DNA of 64,000 nt from Rutidosis leptorrhynchoides (taxonomy: Eukaryota > Streptophyta > Magnoliopsida > Asterales > Asteraceae), in contig NC_092340.1 of the NCBI RefSeq assembly GCF_046630445.1, positions 18,144,001 through 18,208,000 on the forward strand, given 5' to 3'. A program made the position numbers and the translations under genes. Positions 45,781 to 60,681 of the stretch are shown piece by piece. Numbering within the stretch: position 1 is the stretch's first letter; each line of letters begins with the position of its first letter. Under the pieces are notes generated by a model, which was not told the DNA's origin, ran no database searches, and saw nothing but the letters and a program-made list of their open reading frames with translations.

Positions 45781-47537
45781 CACCAACTATACTAATTCAG
45801 GTCACTGTTTTCCATCTTTTTGCAACTTAGTTCTGTAATACTCTAATACTACTACGTATTATATATGCATTTATCAGACAACAACAACATCATACATAAA
45901 TCAAGCTGAAACTACCGAATATGATTTTTGTACAACAAATAATCAGTAATATAAGTTTCATGACCAAACCCTAAATCCGATAAACGAGATGAAATACTAC
46001 GTATTCAACAACAAAATTCAATGAAAGAATATAGATAAACAAAATTCAATTTGCTTAGATGCAGAAATACCTGTAAATTAACCTTTATGTATATTATTCA
46101 GGCTGCTGTGCTGTTTAAAAGAGTACTTACTCGACCCGTTACCCAGCCCTCCCATTACAACCCTTCTTTGTCTTCAAGTGCTTATGACATGACTTTCTTC
46201 CCTAAGCGACCATTGTTATGTTTCCTTTGCTTGTGTCTGCTGAACTCAAACCTGGTGTAATCATTTTACCTCGTTATATTCAGATAATGACATTGATGAT
46301 TGAGATAATGAAAGTTATCAAGTGTTCTTGGTTCTATAAAGTGTTCTATACTTAATTTTTGTACAAATTTGTTTCCAATTAGCCTTATTGTTACATGATA
46401 AAGTTTTAGTGTTAAAGCACTTTAGTTTCCTTTTTTGGGAAATATTATCCATTTACATATTTATATACTACTCATAAGGTGTTTTTGATTTTTAATGCAT
46501 GTTATATTGTTGCAGTTTTTATCTTTAGTATTAGAACTTCACATTGGATGTCTCACTAAGATAATTGGTTTATCATCACGAATAGGTAGAAATTGACCCT
46601 CTAAACTCGAAAGACAAGAATCATTGGTCTATAATCTCATTGTCCAATTTCAACACGAAATGTTGGAATAGAAAGAGAAAATAGATTATAAGTAGCAAAA
46701 TATCCAAAAACAAAGCAACAAGACAGTGTTCATTCATGTTCTACATACAAAACAAGGGCGCTCAGTCCCAAGGTAATTTCTCCGGGATCGTTAAAAGATT
46801 TCGAATTTGTCACCAAGATTTGATATATATATAGGTGAAAACTTAGTTAACAAATGGCAAACCTAAGGCCTCGGCACCAGATCCAATTATGAAAAAACTT
46901 TTGATATGTTAGAAAAATATCCTAATCAGTTTAAGTAAGCGATAATAAACAGTTTAAAACCCAACCACTATAATAAGTAGTCAGGTTCAAACCCAAAACA
47001 AGACAAACATAAATAATACGATAACTATCTTGCTTAGCATATATAATAACTGAAATGGAATGTTAAACACCCAGTTCAGCTACTTACTACAATAAGTAAG
47101 TCACAATCTGCATGTTTCACAAAATCAAAAGTCAAGTTCGAACCTCAAAACAAGGGTGGTTTTTAATTAATTATTACAACCACTTGATCATAATAACTTA
47201 AAAGCTTAATTCCAGGTAAGCACTATAAAAGTGGATTTAATTGTTGCCATGACCATCATCAACAACAGTTTCGGGCACTTCGCCTGCAATACCAACACAA
47301 TAGTACAAAAAAAAACAAACATCAGTAGGCTACTTTAGTGTCTTGCTTTTTTAAGCTTATCATCCAAGTGATCATGCCTAAAAACAAGAAATTTTAAATA
47401 AATCCAACCGAACAATACATTCAAATAAGTAGGTAAAATACAATATCAGGAAGAAAAAGAAAATATGGCATTGGTATCTTATTGTGCCATACTTTAATAA
47501 GCAGATGAGTTTAAATATCATATATCATTGTGTTTTC

Positions 47538-48018
47538 AATTGATATGCGGAAATATTTCATTGATTGAATATGTAAACTGAAACGTTTTGATAAACTGAG
47601 TTGGAGATAAAAGATAACAAGAGAGTTTAAACTTGAAGGACTACATTTTGAATATATTGCTTATATCTCAGTTGTTTTAAAACTGATTCTCTAGTTTACA
47701 ATGCACATGAACATGTTTAAATACATCAAATGGTCTAACAGCTATTTCCTAAAGAGGTTAGGCTCCATAAACACTTTTGGAACCACCTTTATGTAAATGG
47801 CAATGTGCAGATATGTATCCGTTTTGTTGTCTTCATGGCTGGACTTGGTTTGGCAGCTTGTGAAAGTCTCTAAAGGGAAAGGATGAAACTTGTTTTCTGA
47901 TCCCAAAGTCAAATTAACTAATATGGTAATTTGACTCTTGGCTCCTTGTATTCTAACACTCCCCTCAAGTTGAATAGTGGGATCTCCACAATTCAACTTG
48001 ACCAATACATCATTGAGA
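47538..48018 (-). mobile_element. Ty1/copia 3'-end fossil (unit 3)
   Basis: Counterpart. LTR start at 47958, polypurine tract just beyond. Confidence 0.55.
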
Positions 48019-48263
48019 GGTCTTCAGTTGACTAGTCAATCACGAGCTAGCTAGTCTTCAATTTTGTTCACTCTTCTCTCTCGAAAAGGTATTGTTAATA
48101 ATTACACTGACAAAAGCATACTTTATGACAAATGACATGCTTTATGGTCAAACTAAATTTGACTTTGGTCAAAGCACAGTACTCAACGAAAATTCTATAT
48201 ATATTCGACCAAACCTATTTAATAATTTAACGGTAGGTAACATACAGACAACTCTTATATTTT

Positions 48264-50418
48264 GGACTTTTCTCTCTCTCTCTCTAAAGTATAAAGGCTC
48301 TCCGTACTTTCTGGTTTCCGACGAGTTAATGGGCGCTCCGGTCACCGGCTTATCGCCGGTGGTTCGATGAATCTTTACCTTCTTATTTTCTTTCCCTTCG
48401 TTTCCATCTTTTTCTCCGTTCGAATTGCTCCTGACTTGATTTCTCCTGCGTTGCACCTTCGCTGACGGCTAACACAGGCGGCGAAAGCCCTTATTGGTCT
48501 TTTTGTGCTCTGTCGTTCTCCCTTGGTCCGGATATGGTGGTTTTTCAGTCGATGTGGGTATGTTCGTGTGTTTTTAACTCCGGCACAGATTCCCAAGTTG
48601 AGGCTTCTATTCCGTTTGCAGGCGGCGAGGTTCGTGATGAACCTCTGCAGCGGTTTCAGGTAACCTTCTTGGTAGCTTTTGTTTCTTTTTTGCGTTGCTC
48701 TGTGCTATTTGTCCGAGATTCGGTCGGTGGTTATCAGAGTTTTTCTAATCTTTTATTAAAAATTGGCGAATTTTCGGTGGTCGCTGGGTTTTCCTGGGTG
48801 TTTGACGGCCGGCGGCGTCTTCTGTCGTGACTCTAAATCCTAAACCCTTAACCCTAATCTTTTATTAAAAATTTCCCTCTTTCCTTCCGAAGAAGTACAA
48901 ATCGCAGCATTACTTGGCAGCGGCGTCGTTCGAATCTCTAATTTCACTTTTTATGTCATCATCAAATGAACAACGTTCATAATTAAGATGATCATATTTT
49001 CGTAGAATGTGCAAACACTGATCTTACTTCTTTATTTCTTGATCAGGTCAACTAATACAGTTATCGCCTCATATGGAAAAGCTCGTGCCATGCCACAGAT
49101 TCTGTTAATTACACTGTTGACCCGATAATAGATGTTTTGGGGAAAGTTATCTTTTACTACTAGTTCTTCGTTATCTAGTTCTATTATTATTATGCATTAA
49201 TTAATTAATTAATAGTGCTCTAATTACAGGATGTTAAAGAAATGGTGCAAGAACTTTAGTATCGGTTGCTGAGTCTTGAAAGGTATAAGTTTTTTCTGGT
49301 TCTATTAAATCTACTACAAACTATTTTTTAAATACTTCATTCATTTATATCAACATCAGATGTTGGAATACTTCATAAATGCTTCAATTTATCTACTTCT
49401 CTGCTATACGGGGTTTATTTGAATATCTGTACTACATATAGTTATTAACATGCACTATAATATTGAGTATAAAGAATCTGGCTTTAATTTATTTTTTGAT
49501 ATTTATTCATTTTCTATTTATCTGTGTAGCTCTACAATCTGCTGTACATGCAGGTTTGCAGGGAATAAGTGTTGCAAATCATCCTGTCTCTAAAAGAAGA
49601 AATATATTAGACAAGGTTTATTGATATGTTCAAAAGATTGTTATATGCAGGATACCACTCATGACTTCCTGATGTAATTCAAGTTAACTTGTCTCTTGTA
49701 GGATAGAAGTACCTATGGTGATGTAGCACCAATCGAGGGTCCGCGGCCTTCAATTTCCATTTTGTGTGACTGAACGCGTTATTATCATGGTTATAATCAA
49801 AATTGCGTTTTAGATTCATTTACTGTGCATAATGTATATCTTCTGACTTCTAAGATTTTGTTTCAGGGTAATAAAAGGACGCCTTCACCCTTCACATTTT
49901 GTTGGTCGTGAAGTCGTTGTAATGACACAATGCTTAAACGGGTGGTTAGTCTCTTTCCCACTATCAATATCTTAGATAGTTTGTTTCCTTTCGTATTCCA
50001 TTTGTTTCATGAGAAGTGCAATTTTTAGTTATCTAGTCAAGCTAATGAAAAAAAAAAATCCTTAAATTAAGATGCTTAAATTTGCGTGGCCCCAAATAAT
50101 TGCCATCAGTTCATTTGAGACCAATGATAATGGTAATGGGATATATCTTTTATCTTTTGCACATAGGTGTGTTGTAGCCATGCTTTAGTTGTCGAGGTCT
50201 GCCTAACAGAGAAAGGCGTTACTCAATGCTATAAGACCGCTCCCAACCATGAAGTCCTTCCTTAGACAGACCGCCACATTAATCTTCTCTTCATTTCCTC
50301 ACTATTTCCTACCTATCACATACCCATCACACACCACTACCAACCATGACATCTCCTCCCCATCACTTGGCCCCATCTTCTTCGTTAGATCTAGTTTTCA
50401 AGATAGCTTTTTAAATAA
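48264..50418 (+). pseudogene. Spliced-gene relic (unit 3)
   Basis: Near-identical counterpart of unit 1, with single differences (for example near 49584 and 50264). Confidence 0.35.
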
Positions 50419-51023
50419 AAATTAACCATAACTAAATACTAGTAACTAAATACATATATACAACAAAATTAACAAACAACCCACAATTTAATTAAAACAA
50501 CTCGTGCTCACTTATGTGATGAAAAGAAGCAGGGCGAAGTTGATATGCTATTAGAGGGCAACCCTCAAATCGTTGGTAATGGTCTAATGGGTCTCATATA
50601 AAAGAGACGATAATTAACAAAGGAACATTTCCATTTACTATAGTCATACTTGTCCTCAAACTTATCTACATTATAGCAACAACATGGAAACTTATCTATA
50701 TTCATATGAAACTTGCATATCAACAGAAGTTAGAAGTTGGAAGTTACAGATCATTCACATTATGATCTCACAATTGCATAATACACACACCATTTGAATA
50801 TAATAATAACTTAATAACAACTAAATTAAAGATCTTAATACTTAAAAGAGCTTGTCAACATATGTATTTTGTTATAACTGATAAATCAAGCTTACATAAA
50901 TTATCAATAAACCGCATAAACTAAAGCATAAAAAGATACAAATTTATGAAGAATACACAAATATGATCAATTTACGTAATCAATATCACAATTATATGTG
51001 TTTTAAAAGAAGATATATGTATG

Positions 51024-51078
<55 letters not shown>

Positions 51079-51259
51079 CTTAACCACAAGAAAGATACAA
51101 TCGTTGAAAAATATACAACTGCTTGATAGAATACGTAATACAAATGGATTTCTACTGTAATTAACTAGTAGTATCTCAAAAAAATGAACGAATACCTAAT
51201 GAAGACGTGTTGACGTGCATAAGTTAAATTTAAACAAGAAGAGGAGAGAATGATACCTG

Positions 51260-52401
51260 CCATCATTTAGGAAAAAGATTATGGACCGCTCGTAAAGATT
51301 GCATTTTCATTATGCCGATACACAACCATTGCCATTGAGTGGAATTCCAACTGACTAGATATTGATTGTTTAAATTATAACGAAAAATATACCTGTTAAC
51401 ATTTCTGACCCAAAAATATTCATCATGACGCCAAGGCTAACATACAAAATGCGGTCAATAACCTTGGTAGAAAAACCTCCGAAATGCACGAGTTTACTCC
51501 CATTCCATTTAATCATAATCCCTCCAGTTAAATATACCCACTAAGGTATATTGACTTCCAATGGTGTTTTGTTGGTATACCAAAAAAATATCTCACACTA
51601 ATGTTATGTTCACCCCAAAATATTTCCCCTATGATATCATATTATTATATCTTAAACCAGTAGCACACCCATCACAAAATGTCTACACTATTTGTTCGAG
51701 CCGATATTCAATCTGAGTTGAATGAACTCCAACGAAGACCTTGTCAATTAGAGAGTGGAATGTTGAAATCATCAAAAATATTGTCGTACAAAACAATTCC
51801 TTCCTCCTCTCTTCTCGTGATGACGGTATTCTTTGGATATTTTTCAATAGATGCATTCTGAATCGGCATCTCTATTCGGGTCAAAACCTACCTTGTTTTG
51901 ATCGACTACATGTTCATAGATTATTTTATCTATTTGGTGACGATCAGTAATAACCCTAACAACATAATCATCTTGTAATGGGTTTTCCAGAAAATTTTCG
52001 TTTAGAAGGATGATGGCTTCTTGCATATTGATTATGTTTCAAAGGATGAGAAAATAGTCGTCTATGTAATGGAAAATTCGTACTTGTTCTCTGAAGAGCA
52101 TATTGCTATGATGCATATCTAGAACAGTAGCTAATCCACCTGGTTGATATTAAGATTTCGTACATCGGAGAACCGGAAGCTAAAAACTTGATCAATGAAA
52201 AAAGTTAAAGTCACCTGACAAAGTGGGTTTTGTATTCAAACGAATGTTGTACCATGTATGAACCGTAAATTATGCCTTACTAAATGGTGTACAAGTTTCG
52301 GTTGATAACGTTGACTTGATACAATTCGGAAATATCAATTTTCTTTAAGAGGAAGTAATTCATCTATGGGAAGTCCTTTTTTTGAAAGAGGGATTATCCA
52401 T
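51260..52401 (-). pseudogene. Copy A, unknown plant gene family (unit 3)
   Basis: Duplicate of 14290-15431 with a few substitutions (the open stretch 52026-51844 differs at one residue: IILL for IIPL). Confidence 0.6.
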
Positions 52402-52410
52402 GGTTTTATG

Positions 52411-53077
52411 CAAGGTTGTAAAACTTGCGACTCGGGGAGAACTCGGCCGAAGGTTTTTGAGGAGTTCTCGGCGACTCGGGGAAAACTCGGGGGAGAACTC
52501 GGGGTTTGACTAATGTTGACTTTTAATATAAATATATATATATATATTCTGATAATATATAAATAAGAGGGGTTGTTATTGTCATTTAATTAAAGGTTCA
52601 AGAGTTCATATCAAGTTTGTTCTTGGTATTAAAGTTTGGTAAAAGTTGAGGGGCTATTATTGTCCTTTTATAAAAGAAAAAAAAATAAAATACTTAAACA
52701 ATCACTCATGTGCTTACCAGACCAAATCTAAAAACTCACGTTTTCTTCTTTACCCTTTATTACTCGGTATTATATAGTTTATTAAACCCTAAAAAGTTAA
52801 AAAAGACAGCCACCACCTTACCTTCTCCGGTCACCGGATTTTACAGGTTTCACCTTTTTTTCTTCCTTTCTTCACTTCCTTTTGATGTTCGTCTTCTCCT
52901 TCCTCATCTTTACTCGATTCCGCCAACATCTATAAGTTTTCTGACACTGTTAAATGATGCTTAACCGCCATTGACCGGCGGTTGCCGGCGGTTGACCGAG
53001 TTTTTAGCGAGTTTGGTCCCGATTTATCGTTTGCTTCCTTCTGCCGTTTTCTCGCCGAGAACTCGGCCGACAACACT
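52411..53077. mobile_element. Mutator-like element, 667 bp (unit 3)
   Basis: Same insertion as 15441-16107, same length and target duplication, with one or two substitutions. It shows the insertion predates the 37-kb duplication. Confidence 0.8.
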
Positions 53078-53239
53078 GGTTTTATGGCTGATGGCGGCGG
53101 TTGGCTATAGGTTGTTAGTGGTGTTGGTTACAACTTAAAGGGGTTTTAAGGTTTGATGTGAGAGAAATTGAGCTAGGGAATGAGTTTGATGTGAGAGAAA
53201 TTTGATATTAAGAAGTATCAATCAAATATATAATATATA

Positions 53240-53850
53240 TAACCATACAAATAAACATTATTTTGATAATACAATATTAGAGGATGCCATTTTTATCTAG
53301 TTCTATTTGCTAATGTTGTATATATGGTTGGTGTATATTCCGTCCTCTAATATTGTAACATTATAAATAATGTTTATCCATATTATATTTTATAGTTCAT
53401 AATATTGTTTTGAATTCACATCATACACAATACCAACAATACCCAATCCCGCATATGCGATGAATTCACATCATAATATCTATTAAATTATATCTATAAC
53501 TATTATCTATTATAATTCACATCATAATAGATATAATTTAATTTAAGAAAATTAAATTAAATACAATAAACATTAGAGGATGCCATTTTTATCTAGTTCT
53601 ATTTGCTAATGTTGTATATATGGTTGGTGTATATTCCGTCCTCTAATATTGTAACATTATAAATAATGTTTATCCATATTATATTTTATAGTTCATAATA
53701 TTGTTTTGAATTCACATCATACACAATACCAACAATACCCAATCCCGCATATGCGATGAATTCACATCATAATATCTATTAAATTATATCTATAACTATT
53801 ATCTATTATAATTCACATCATAATAGATATAATTTAATTTAAGAAAATTA
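53240..53850. repeat. Doubled 296-bp segment holding a small foldback MITE (unit 3)
   Basis: Same as 16270-16880; copies begin at 53276 and 53572. Confidence 0.6.
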
Positions 53851-54000
53851 ATATGTTCTTTTTAACCCTCCCTCTCACCCACATAAAAATATATTTCTCA
53901 TCTCATTATCTCTCAAATCAAATCTAACCCTAAACCCTTTCAAGCGGCCGCCAACACCGCAAATACCCCATCTCCGGTCGTAGTCACCACCTATCCAACC

Positions 54001-55610
54001 ATAGATAATCTCGTTACTCAACCTGTTCTTCCTTCATAAGGACTCCCAGGACTCCCATATATTAATTCCCCGATCTCTCTTAGAGAAACTGATGTTCTCA
54101 AATGTATTAACTCACTGTTATAAACTGAAGGTTATATCATTTAATTAGATATACTTTACGTTTCATATATGGGTACATTGTTCGTCCAAATATAAACCGC
54201 GAGTATTCACTTTTGTCGGGTGACTGACTTTTTTAGTGATTGGCTTCAGGTTCTCCGAGGTGTGAAATCTCAGACGTCGACCACTGCATTACCTAATGTT
54301 TTAGAATACGTATCATAGAAATATGCTTTTCGCGGAACGAGTATGAATTACCCAATCGTACATGATTACTTTCTCATCTTTCTAAACATAATCATTATGC
54401 AAGAAACTATCATCCTACTAGATGATCCTGATAATCTCATCCCATTTTTTCATTTGCCAAAATTTGAAAAAAGCGTCAAAGGATAGTGACAAGTGTCGGT
54501 TGTAGCCAATGACCATCTTCATCGGATATATTTTCTTGTAAAACACGAAAAAGGGATGTATACTGAAAAACGATGGAAATAGTGTGGAGCCTCAATAGCT
54601 AATGGTTCACAACAGCCATGAGTACAATATCTCTTGATTGATTGTTTTCAGATTCTCATAATTGGTTCGATACAGAAATACTTGTTGTCACAAACCACTA
54701 ATGAAATTGTATTCGTGATACAGTGGTAGACCATTCAGAAGTTTTACATACTTAGTTAGTAGCTATTCTTCATGATTACTTAAGCTTGTAGTTATAAGAA
54801 AGTTAAATTCACCTTGAAAGAGATCTTGTGGTAGATCGACCAAGCTCTCTACTGCATTACTCTCTTAGGGTGAAATTCTATAGAGATAAAATAATCTTCG
54901 CATAAGTTGTTAATCAAAACTTGGTTAGTTTTGAATATTTTATTGTTGGAGGTCCTTGGGTACAAATGAAGAAGGCAATTCAAATGTATTTATCGAAAAT
55001 AATCAAGAGAAACATATCATTATCCCCCCGGTGTGCATGCTGTTGTGTTTAATGATCTCATAGATCTCATATCTCAGTTTCCAAGCGACAATGTGTTGTT
55101 AGAGTTTATAAGGAGTTTGATGATCCGCAGTAACGGGTTTACTGGTCATTTTGTAGTCCATGCACTGATTGTTTGAGATTTGTTTTTTTGGGATGGAACA
55201 ACGTATCATTGTTAGATATTTGCTTTTATATCAAAGAAATAATACTGAAAGTCCCCATGTAGGTGTATTTGACTGGGAGAGGGATGATGATAGGGAATGA
55301 GATCCAACTAATCCGTTTTAGAGGATTGTCTTAAAAGTTATTAATGGTATTGTGTATGGATAACCTTCATGGTTGTGAAGATATGGATATGGAACTTGAA
55401 GGTAGCATGTATATTTCTCTATTTGACTTAAACCCTCGGAATTGGCTTAATCAATTGGAACTTCTCCATGCAGATGCTCGGCAACATGCAAACCTCCTCT
55501 TTACAAGAGGATTACCCCTGCGGTCCAGCAAGGTAATCTATTTCCTCCATGATATTGACGATAACATGTATCATTCTCTTCTTTTCTTGATTATATTTAA
55601 CTTAATTTAA
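54001..55610 (+). pseudogene. Copy B, unknown plant gene family (unit 3/4 border)
   Basis: Near duplicate of 17031-18640 at offset 36,970, with a handful of substitutions (for example near 54440 and 55130). It has the same degenerate start, middle part and open 88-codon tail (55344-55610, identical protein). As the duplication is recent, identity of the tail between copies is not evidence of selection. Confidence 0.6.
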
Positions 55611-57748
55611 CTTAATTTATATATAATCAACAAGAGAATAATATCGTTCATCGTCAATATCATTGAGGAAAAAGTTACCCTAATCGACTGCGAGGGTAAG
55701 TCCTCTTTTAAAGATAGTATTTTCTTGATGCCGCGCATCCGCATGGGAAAGTCCAACTGGTCGAGCAGAGTTCGATTGTTTAAGTCAAAACGAAGAATAT
55801 ACCTATTACCTTCAAGAAAGGTTGCAAAAATCGGATAAATCGGCTGAGTTCTCGCCGAGAAATCGTTTTAGAGTTGCTGCTGAGTTCTCGTTTTATCGGC
55901 CAAAAAATCCGTCAATGACCGATAAATTGAGTTTCTCGGTGAAATCTCGGTCAAATCGGTGAAATCTCGGTCAAATCGGTGAAATCTCGGGTATCATAAA
56001 AATTATCCCAAGAGTTAACGCAAGTCAACCGCTGAGAACTCCTAGAAATGGTCCTGCAGAGAACTCCCCTGTTAAGCTCATTCTCAAACTCCTCCATATC
56101 AAACAAATCAAATTGCTGCTCATAAATTCTTATAAACGGTTGTCTTTTCCACGCAGCATCGAAAGTAGCACGAAACACCACAACATATTGAATGATTCGA
56201 CCATCTTCTCAATGGGGAACGATAATATTATTTTTCTGATCATCTTCTATAACATGATTTTGCGTTACCATAACCAATTGGTTCCAGAACCTTGAGAGAT
56301 TAAGTATGAAAAAGCTAACATAACCTGTTAGTAACTTGAGCATACACAAGATGATCTCTAGCAAAATGATCAGAGATGATTTTAGCAGAGGAAAATTCAT
56401 CATTAGAGTTCATCATTGAATTCATTAATAGCAAGATGACCTGTTTAAAAGGTAAGATCTGCACCTTGTAATGCATTATCAGAAAAATGTGGATCTTGAA
56501 GAATATTTCTTTCTTCTAAATTGATGACATTCAAAATCCTTATAAAGAAAACATCTAGTAAGGCGCGATCCAGTTTCTAAATGTTATTATAAGGATTTTG
56601 AATGTTATTAATTTACAAGAAAGAAATATTTTTCAAGATCCACATTTTCCTAATAATGCATTATAAAGTGCAGATGTTACCTTTCAAACAGGTCATCTTG
56701 CTAATACTGAATTCAATGAAGAACTCTTTAATGATGAATTTTTCTCAGCTAGAATCATCTCTCATTGTTTAGCTAGAGATCATCTTGTGTATACTCAAGT
56801 TACAGGTTATGTTAACTTTTACATAATCTCCGAAGGTCCTGTTCTTTGGAACCAGTTGGTTATGGTAATGCAAAATGAGGTTATAGTAGATGATCAAGAA
56901 AATAATATTATCGTTTCCATTGGGAAGATGGTCAGATCGTTCTATATGCTGTGGTGTTTCGTGCTAATTTCGATGCTGTGTGGAAGAGAACTGTTTATAA
57001 GAATTTCTGAGCAGCAATTTGATTTGTTTGATATGGAGGAGTTTGAGAATAAGGTTAACAGTGGAGTTCTCGGCGGGACCATTTCTGGGAGTTCTCGGAG
57101 AACTTGGGGAGTTCTCGACGGTTGACTTTTGGGATAATTTTTATGATACCGAGATTTGATCGATTTTTGGCCGAGAAACTCAATTTATAACGACCGATTT
57201 TTTGGCCGATTTCAAAACGAGAACTCGGCAGCAACTCCAAAATGATTTCTCGGCGAGAACTTGACCGATTTTTTCGATTTTTGCAACCTTGCTTTCAAGT
57301 ATCAAATCCATATCTTCACGAAATGAACGCTAACATACATAATACAATCTGTAACCTTACAAGACAATCCTTCAAAACGAATTAGTTGATCCAATTCCCT
57401 CCCATCATCCTCCTCCTAATCAAATACACCTACCATGGTGTATTGACTCCTTGTATTATTTTATGACATATAAGCAAATCCCTAACAATGATACGTCGTT
57501 CCATCCCATCCCAAAAATAATTAAAACTCAAACAAACTGCACATGGACCACAAAATGACCAGTAAAACTCGTTGGTGCATATCATTAGACTCCTCATAAA
57601 CTCTAACAAATCGTTGTCGCTTAGAAATCGGAATGCCGAGATCATTAAAAACAATAGAGTACAAAACAATATTCATTTGGACCCAAGGACCTCCAATTAG
57701 AAAATATTCAAAACCAACCAAGTTTTGATTACTATAATAAAATATCAA
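55611..57748 (-). pseudogene. Copy C, unknown plant gene family (unit 4)
   Basis: Duplicate of 18641-20778 with the same one-base shift in the 'HQRV' region. Split at 57290-55818 by the foldback element. Confidence 0.6.
55818..57290. mobile_element. Foldback Mutator-like element, internally deleted (unit 4)
   Basis: Duplicate of 18848-20320, with the same deletion and filler (about 56553-56575) and a few private substitutions. Confidence 0.65.
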
Positions 57749-58005
57749 TGAACATTATAAATCAATATTAAAATTTTATTAAAATACCATAACAAGAAGC
57801 TCATAACCTTGAACACATGCTCATGTGGTCTTTAATGGCATGTTTCTTATACATATCGTCTTCAAATTTGGTATCTAATAGATTAAGGGTGTTGATAAAT
57901 CCAACACCAAAATTGCTTACGTGCATTATTGAGTTGTACTCTACAACTGCAACCAAACAATGCATAAAAGTGGTGAATTTATCAATTTTGATGTTGGTTT
58001 ATCAC

Positions 58006-58850
58006 TAGGGATGGCAATGGCCACCCGATCCGGTGGATATTCACCGGATCCACCCGTTTCGTGTTGGATATGGATGAACTTAAATGGATACGGATGAACC
58101 TAAATGGATATGGATATGGACATGGATGAAAAGTTTCATCCATGGATATATCCATTACCACCCGAAATACATATACAGATACGTAAATACAGATATATGA
58201 TTTCATATTTATTATTACAAGTTCATTTACCGTTAGATTTATATTTTAATTTCAACCCTATAATGAAATAACTATAATATATGACAATAAAACACGTATA
58301 TATAACAAAATAAACTTAAAATTTCATATTTAATATTTCATAATATATGTTTTATAGTAAGTTATTCAAATTTGGTTATATCTTCGACAAAGATTACATA
58401 TACAAATACGTAAATACAGATATATGATTTCATATTTATTATTACAAGTTCATTTACCGTTAGATTTATATTTTAATTTCAACCCTATAATGAAATAACT
58501 ATAATATATGACAATAAAACACGTATATATAACAAAATAAACTTAAAATTTCATATTTAATATTTCATAATATATGTTTTATAGTAAGTTATTCAAATTT
58601 GGTTATATCTTCGACAAAGATTACATATTCTTATGGATAGATTTTAATTATGTCATTATATATTTTTTTCTACTATTTTTCATCGCATATTAGAAAATAT
58701 TATAACATTTTGTTAATATCCATTGGATATCCATTAACCCGCTTAATTCACTGGATATGGATATGGATGGATGACTTGAAACTAAATGGATATGGATATG
58801 GATATGGATAGGACATCATCCGATCCATATCCGATCCATTGCCATCCCTA
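58006..58850. mobile_element. hAT-type MITE, two internal repeats (unit 4)
   Basis: Same insertion, 845 bp, with two copies of the 227-bp interior repeat (breaks near 58170 and 58400). It is intermediate in length between the unit 1 form (635 bp) and the unit 2 form (1,161 bp), so the repeat number is still changing after the 37-kb duplication. Confidence 0.8.
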
Positions 58851-58927
58851 TTTTTCACTAGCCATAAATTTACCATAGGTTAAGTTACTGAGAGTGGTTG
58901 TATAACCAAAAGACCAGATTTAGTTTA

Positions 58928-59245
58928 GGTGTTGTTTGTTTTTCTGTGTGCAGATCTTATTATGTCTCATGTCTTCGCGCTCGCAGACGTTTTTACTGCA
59001 GACAGTTTGTTTTCCGAAGACATAAGATAAAATAATGTCTTATTATATCTGCAGCCTCGTAGACTTAAATGTATGCTTCTAAGTGCTGCACACTGAATTA
59101 AATTATTTTGCAGACATAAAAACAAACAGTCTTCACTATTCAGCATACATTCACTATTCAGCATACAGACTTTCAAACCACATCTACTTTACAGACATGG
59201 TCCGCAGATCTTCAGACCAAAACATCTTAAAAAACAAACAGCACC
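58928..59245. mobile_element. Tourist-like MITE (unit 4)
   Basis: Same insertion, TTA at 58925-58927 and 59246-59248. Nearly identical to the unit 2 copy. Confidence 0.65.
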
Positions 59246-59860
59246 TTAGTTACAACAAGTTGCTTCTGACGTATCTCTTATAGTACACGGATGGAAGCCA
59301 AAGATTACGGGACATCCAACAAGTTACAACAAGTTGCACCTTAGTTACAACAAGTTGCTTCTGACGTATCTCTTATAGTACACGGATGGAAGCCAAAGAT
59401 TACGGGACATCCAATTTTTTCCAACATAGCTAACCTAGCTGCTCAACCTGAAGCAACATAATAATTAATAATAATAATCATAATCATGAGATTCATAAAT
59501 AAAAACATACAACAAAGGAGTAGTTTTAGTATGGTGGGTATTGTATGTACGTATGTTAGAATAGCATACATTCACTATTCAACATACAGAACTTCAAACC
59601 ACATCTTCTTTACAGATATGATCCGCAGATCTTCAGACCATAACATCTTAAAAAACAAACACCTTAGTTACAACAAGTTGCTTCTAACGTATCTCTTATA
59701 GTACACGGATGGAAGCCAAAGATTTCGGGACATCCAATTTTTTCCAACCTAGCTAACCTAGCTGCTCAACCTGAAACAACATAATAATTAATGTAATAAT
59801 CATAATCATGAGATGCATAAATAAACATACAACAGAGGAGTGGTTTTAGTATGGTAGGTT
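59246..59860. repeat. Local tandem array of MITE end and flank (unit 4)
   Basis: Duplicate of 22592-23205, with three flank copies including the shortened one ending at 59320. Confidence 0.75.
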
Positions 59861-59993
59861 TTGTTTGTTTGTTTGTATGTATGTATGTATGTATGTATGT
59901 ATGTATGTATGTATGCATGCATGCATGCGCGCGCGCACGCACGCCCGCCCGCCCGCCCGCCGGCCCCCGCCCGCCCGCCTCTCTCCCTGCCTG

Positions 59994-60025
<32 letters not shown>
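59861..60025. repeat. Compound microsatellite (unit 4)
   Basis: The longest (TGTA)n of the four, followed by TGCA, GCGCGCGCAC, a CCCG block like unit 1 and (CT)n. It combines blocks seen separately in units 1 and 2. Confidence 0.95.
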
Positions 60026-60027
<2 letters not shown>

Positions 60028-60681
60028 GAGCAACGCAAAAAATAAGCTCTTCTACATGTGTGTGTAGATTAGAGTGAAACTTGTTAAAGCTCTATTATAA
60101 GTAAGTAAGAGTGTGATTATTAGATAAATTAAAAGAAGTTAATTACGTTATTTTTGGATATCCGGATGTTGGATGCGTTATCTCTCTCTTTCATTTTATA
60201 GAACCTCAATTCATGCAGCTCTGGATTGTTTCTTCGAAATTCTTCGAGTCTGTGATTTCCTTAGTGTATCCGGACAGACAAGGATACACAAGATGAAATA
60301 CTACTAATTATATTGGGATTTTTCATCTTTTTGTTTCTGGGAAATTATTAGGTCTCCAATCAATCAAACTTCCGGTGGATATGTGATAGAGAACAAGATG
60401 ACGCCAAGCCCAATATAATAAGTAGCCCAATAATTAGTTAGGGTTTCGTTATCAATCTCTTCATATACGAGTGTTGTTAGTCAAGTTAGGATATTTAGAA
60501 AACTATGTACGTGTTTGGTATTCGGCCTCTATGGCTTGGGTAGCAAGATTTGTTCATCTTGTCTGATTAGGCAGAGATCGATCATACGAGATCATCTCTG
60601 ATTTTGTTTTTCTTTTATTATCTATTGTTCTTGTTTACTCAACTATCAATCAATTAATCATTTAAAAAAAAAAAAAAAAAA
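60026..60681 (+). other. Non-coding segment ending in a poly-A tract (unit 4)
   Basis: Counterpart, with 18 A, matching unit 2. Confidence 0.35.

Larger units (their letters stand above)
33510..54605. repeat. Tandem unit 3 (chimera of two unit types)
   Basis: The longest unit, made of two parts. Bases 33510-39000 form a more diverged unit copy that lacks the hAT MITE and has the fullest foldback element. At 39000/39001 the sequence switches to an incomplete Athila-type element (39001-44557) and then resumes unit DNA at a point already passed: the MITE-end segment near 38415-39000 appears again at 44563-45475. From 44558 on the text follows unit 1 (7569 onward) almost base for base. This is the pattern expected of a deletion or unequal exchange between neighbouring units. 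Confidence 0.88.
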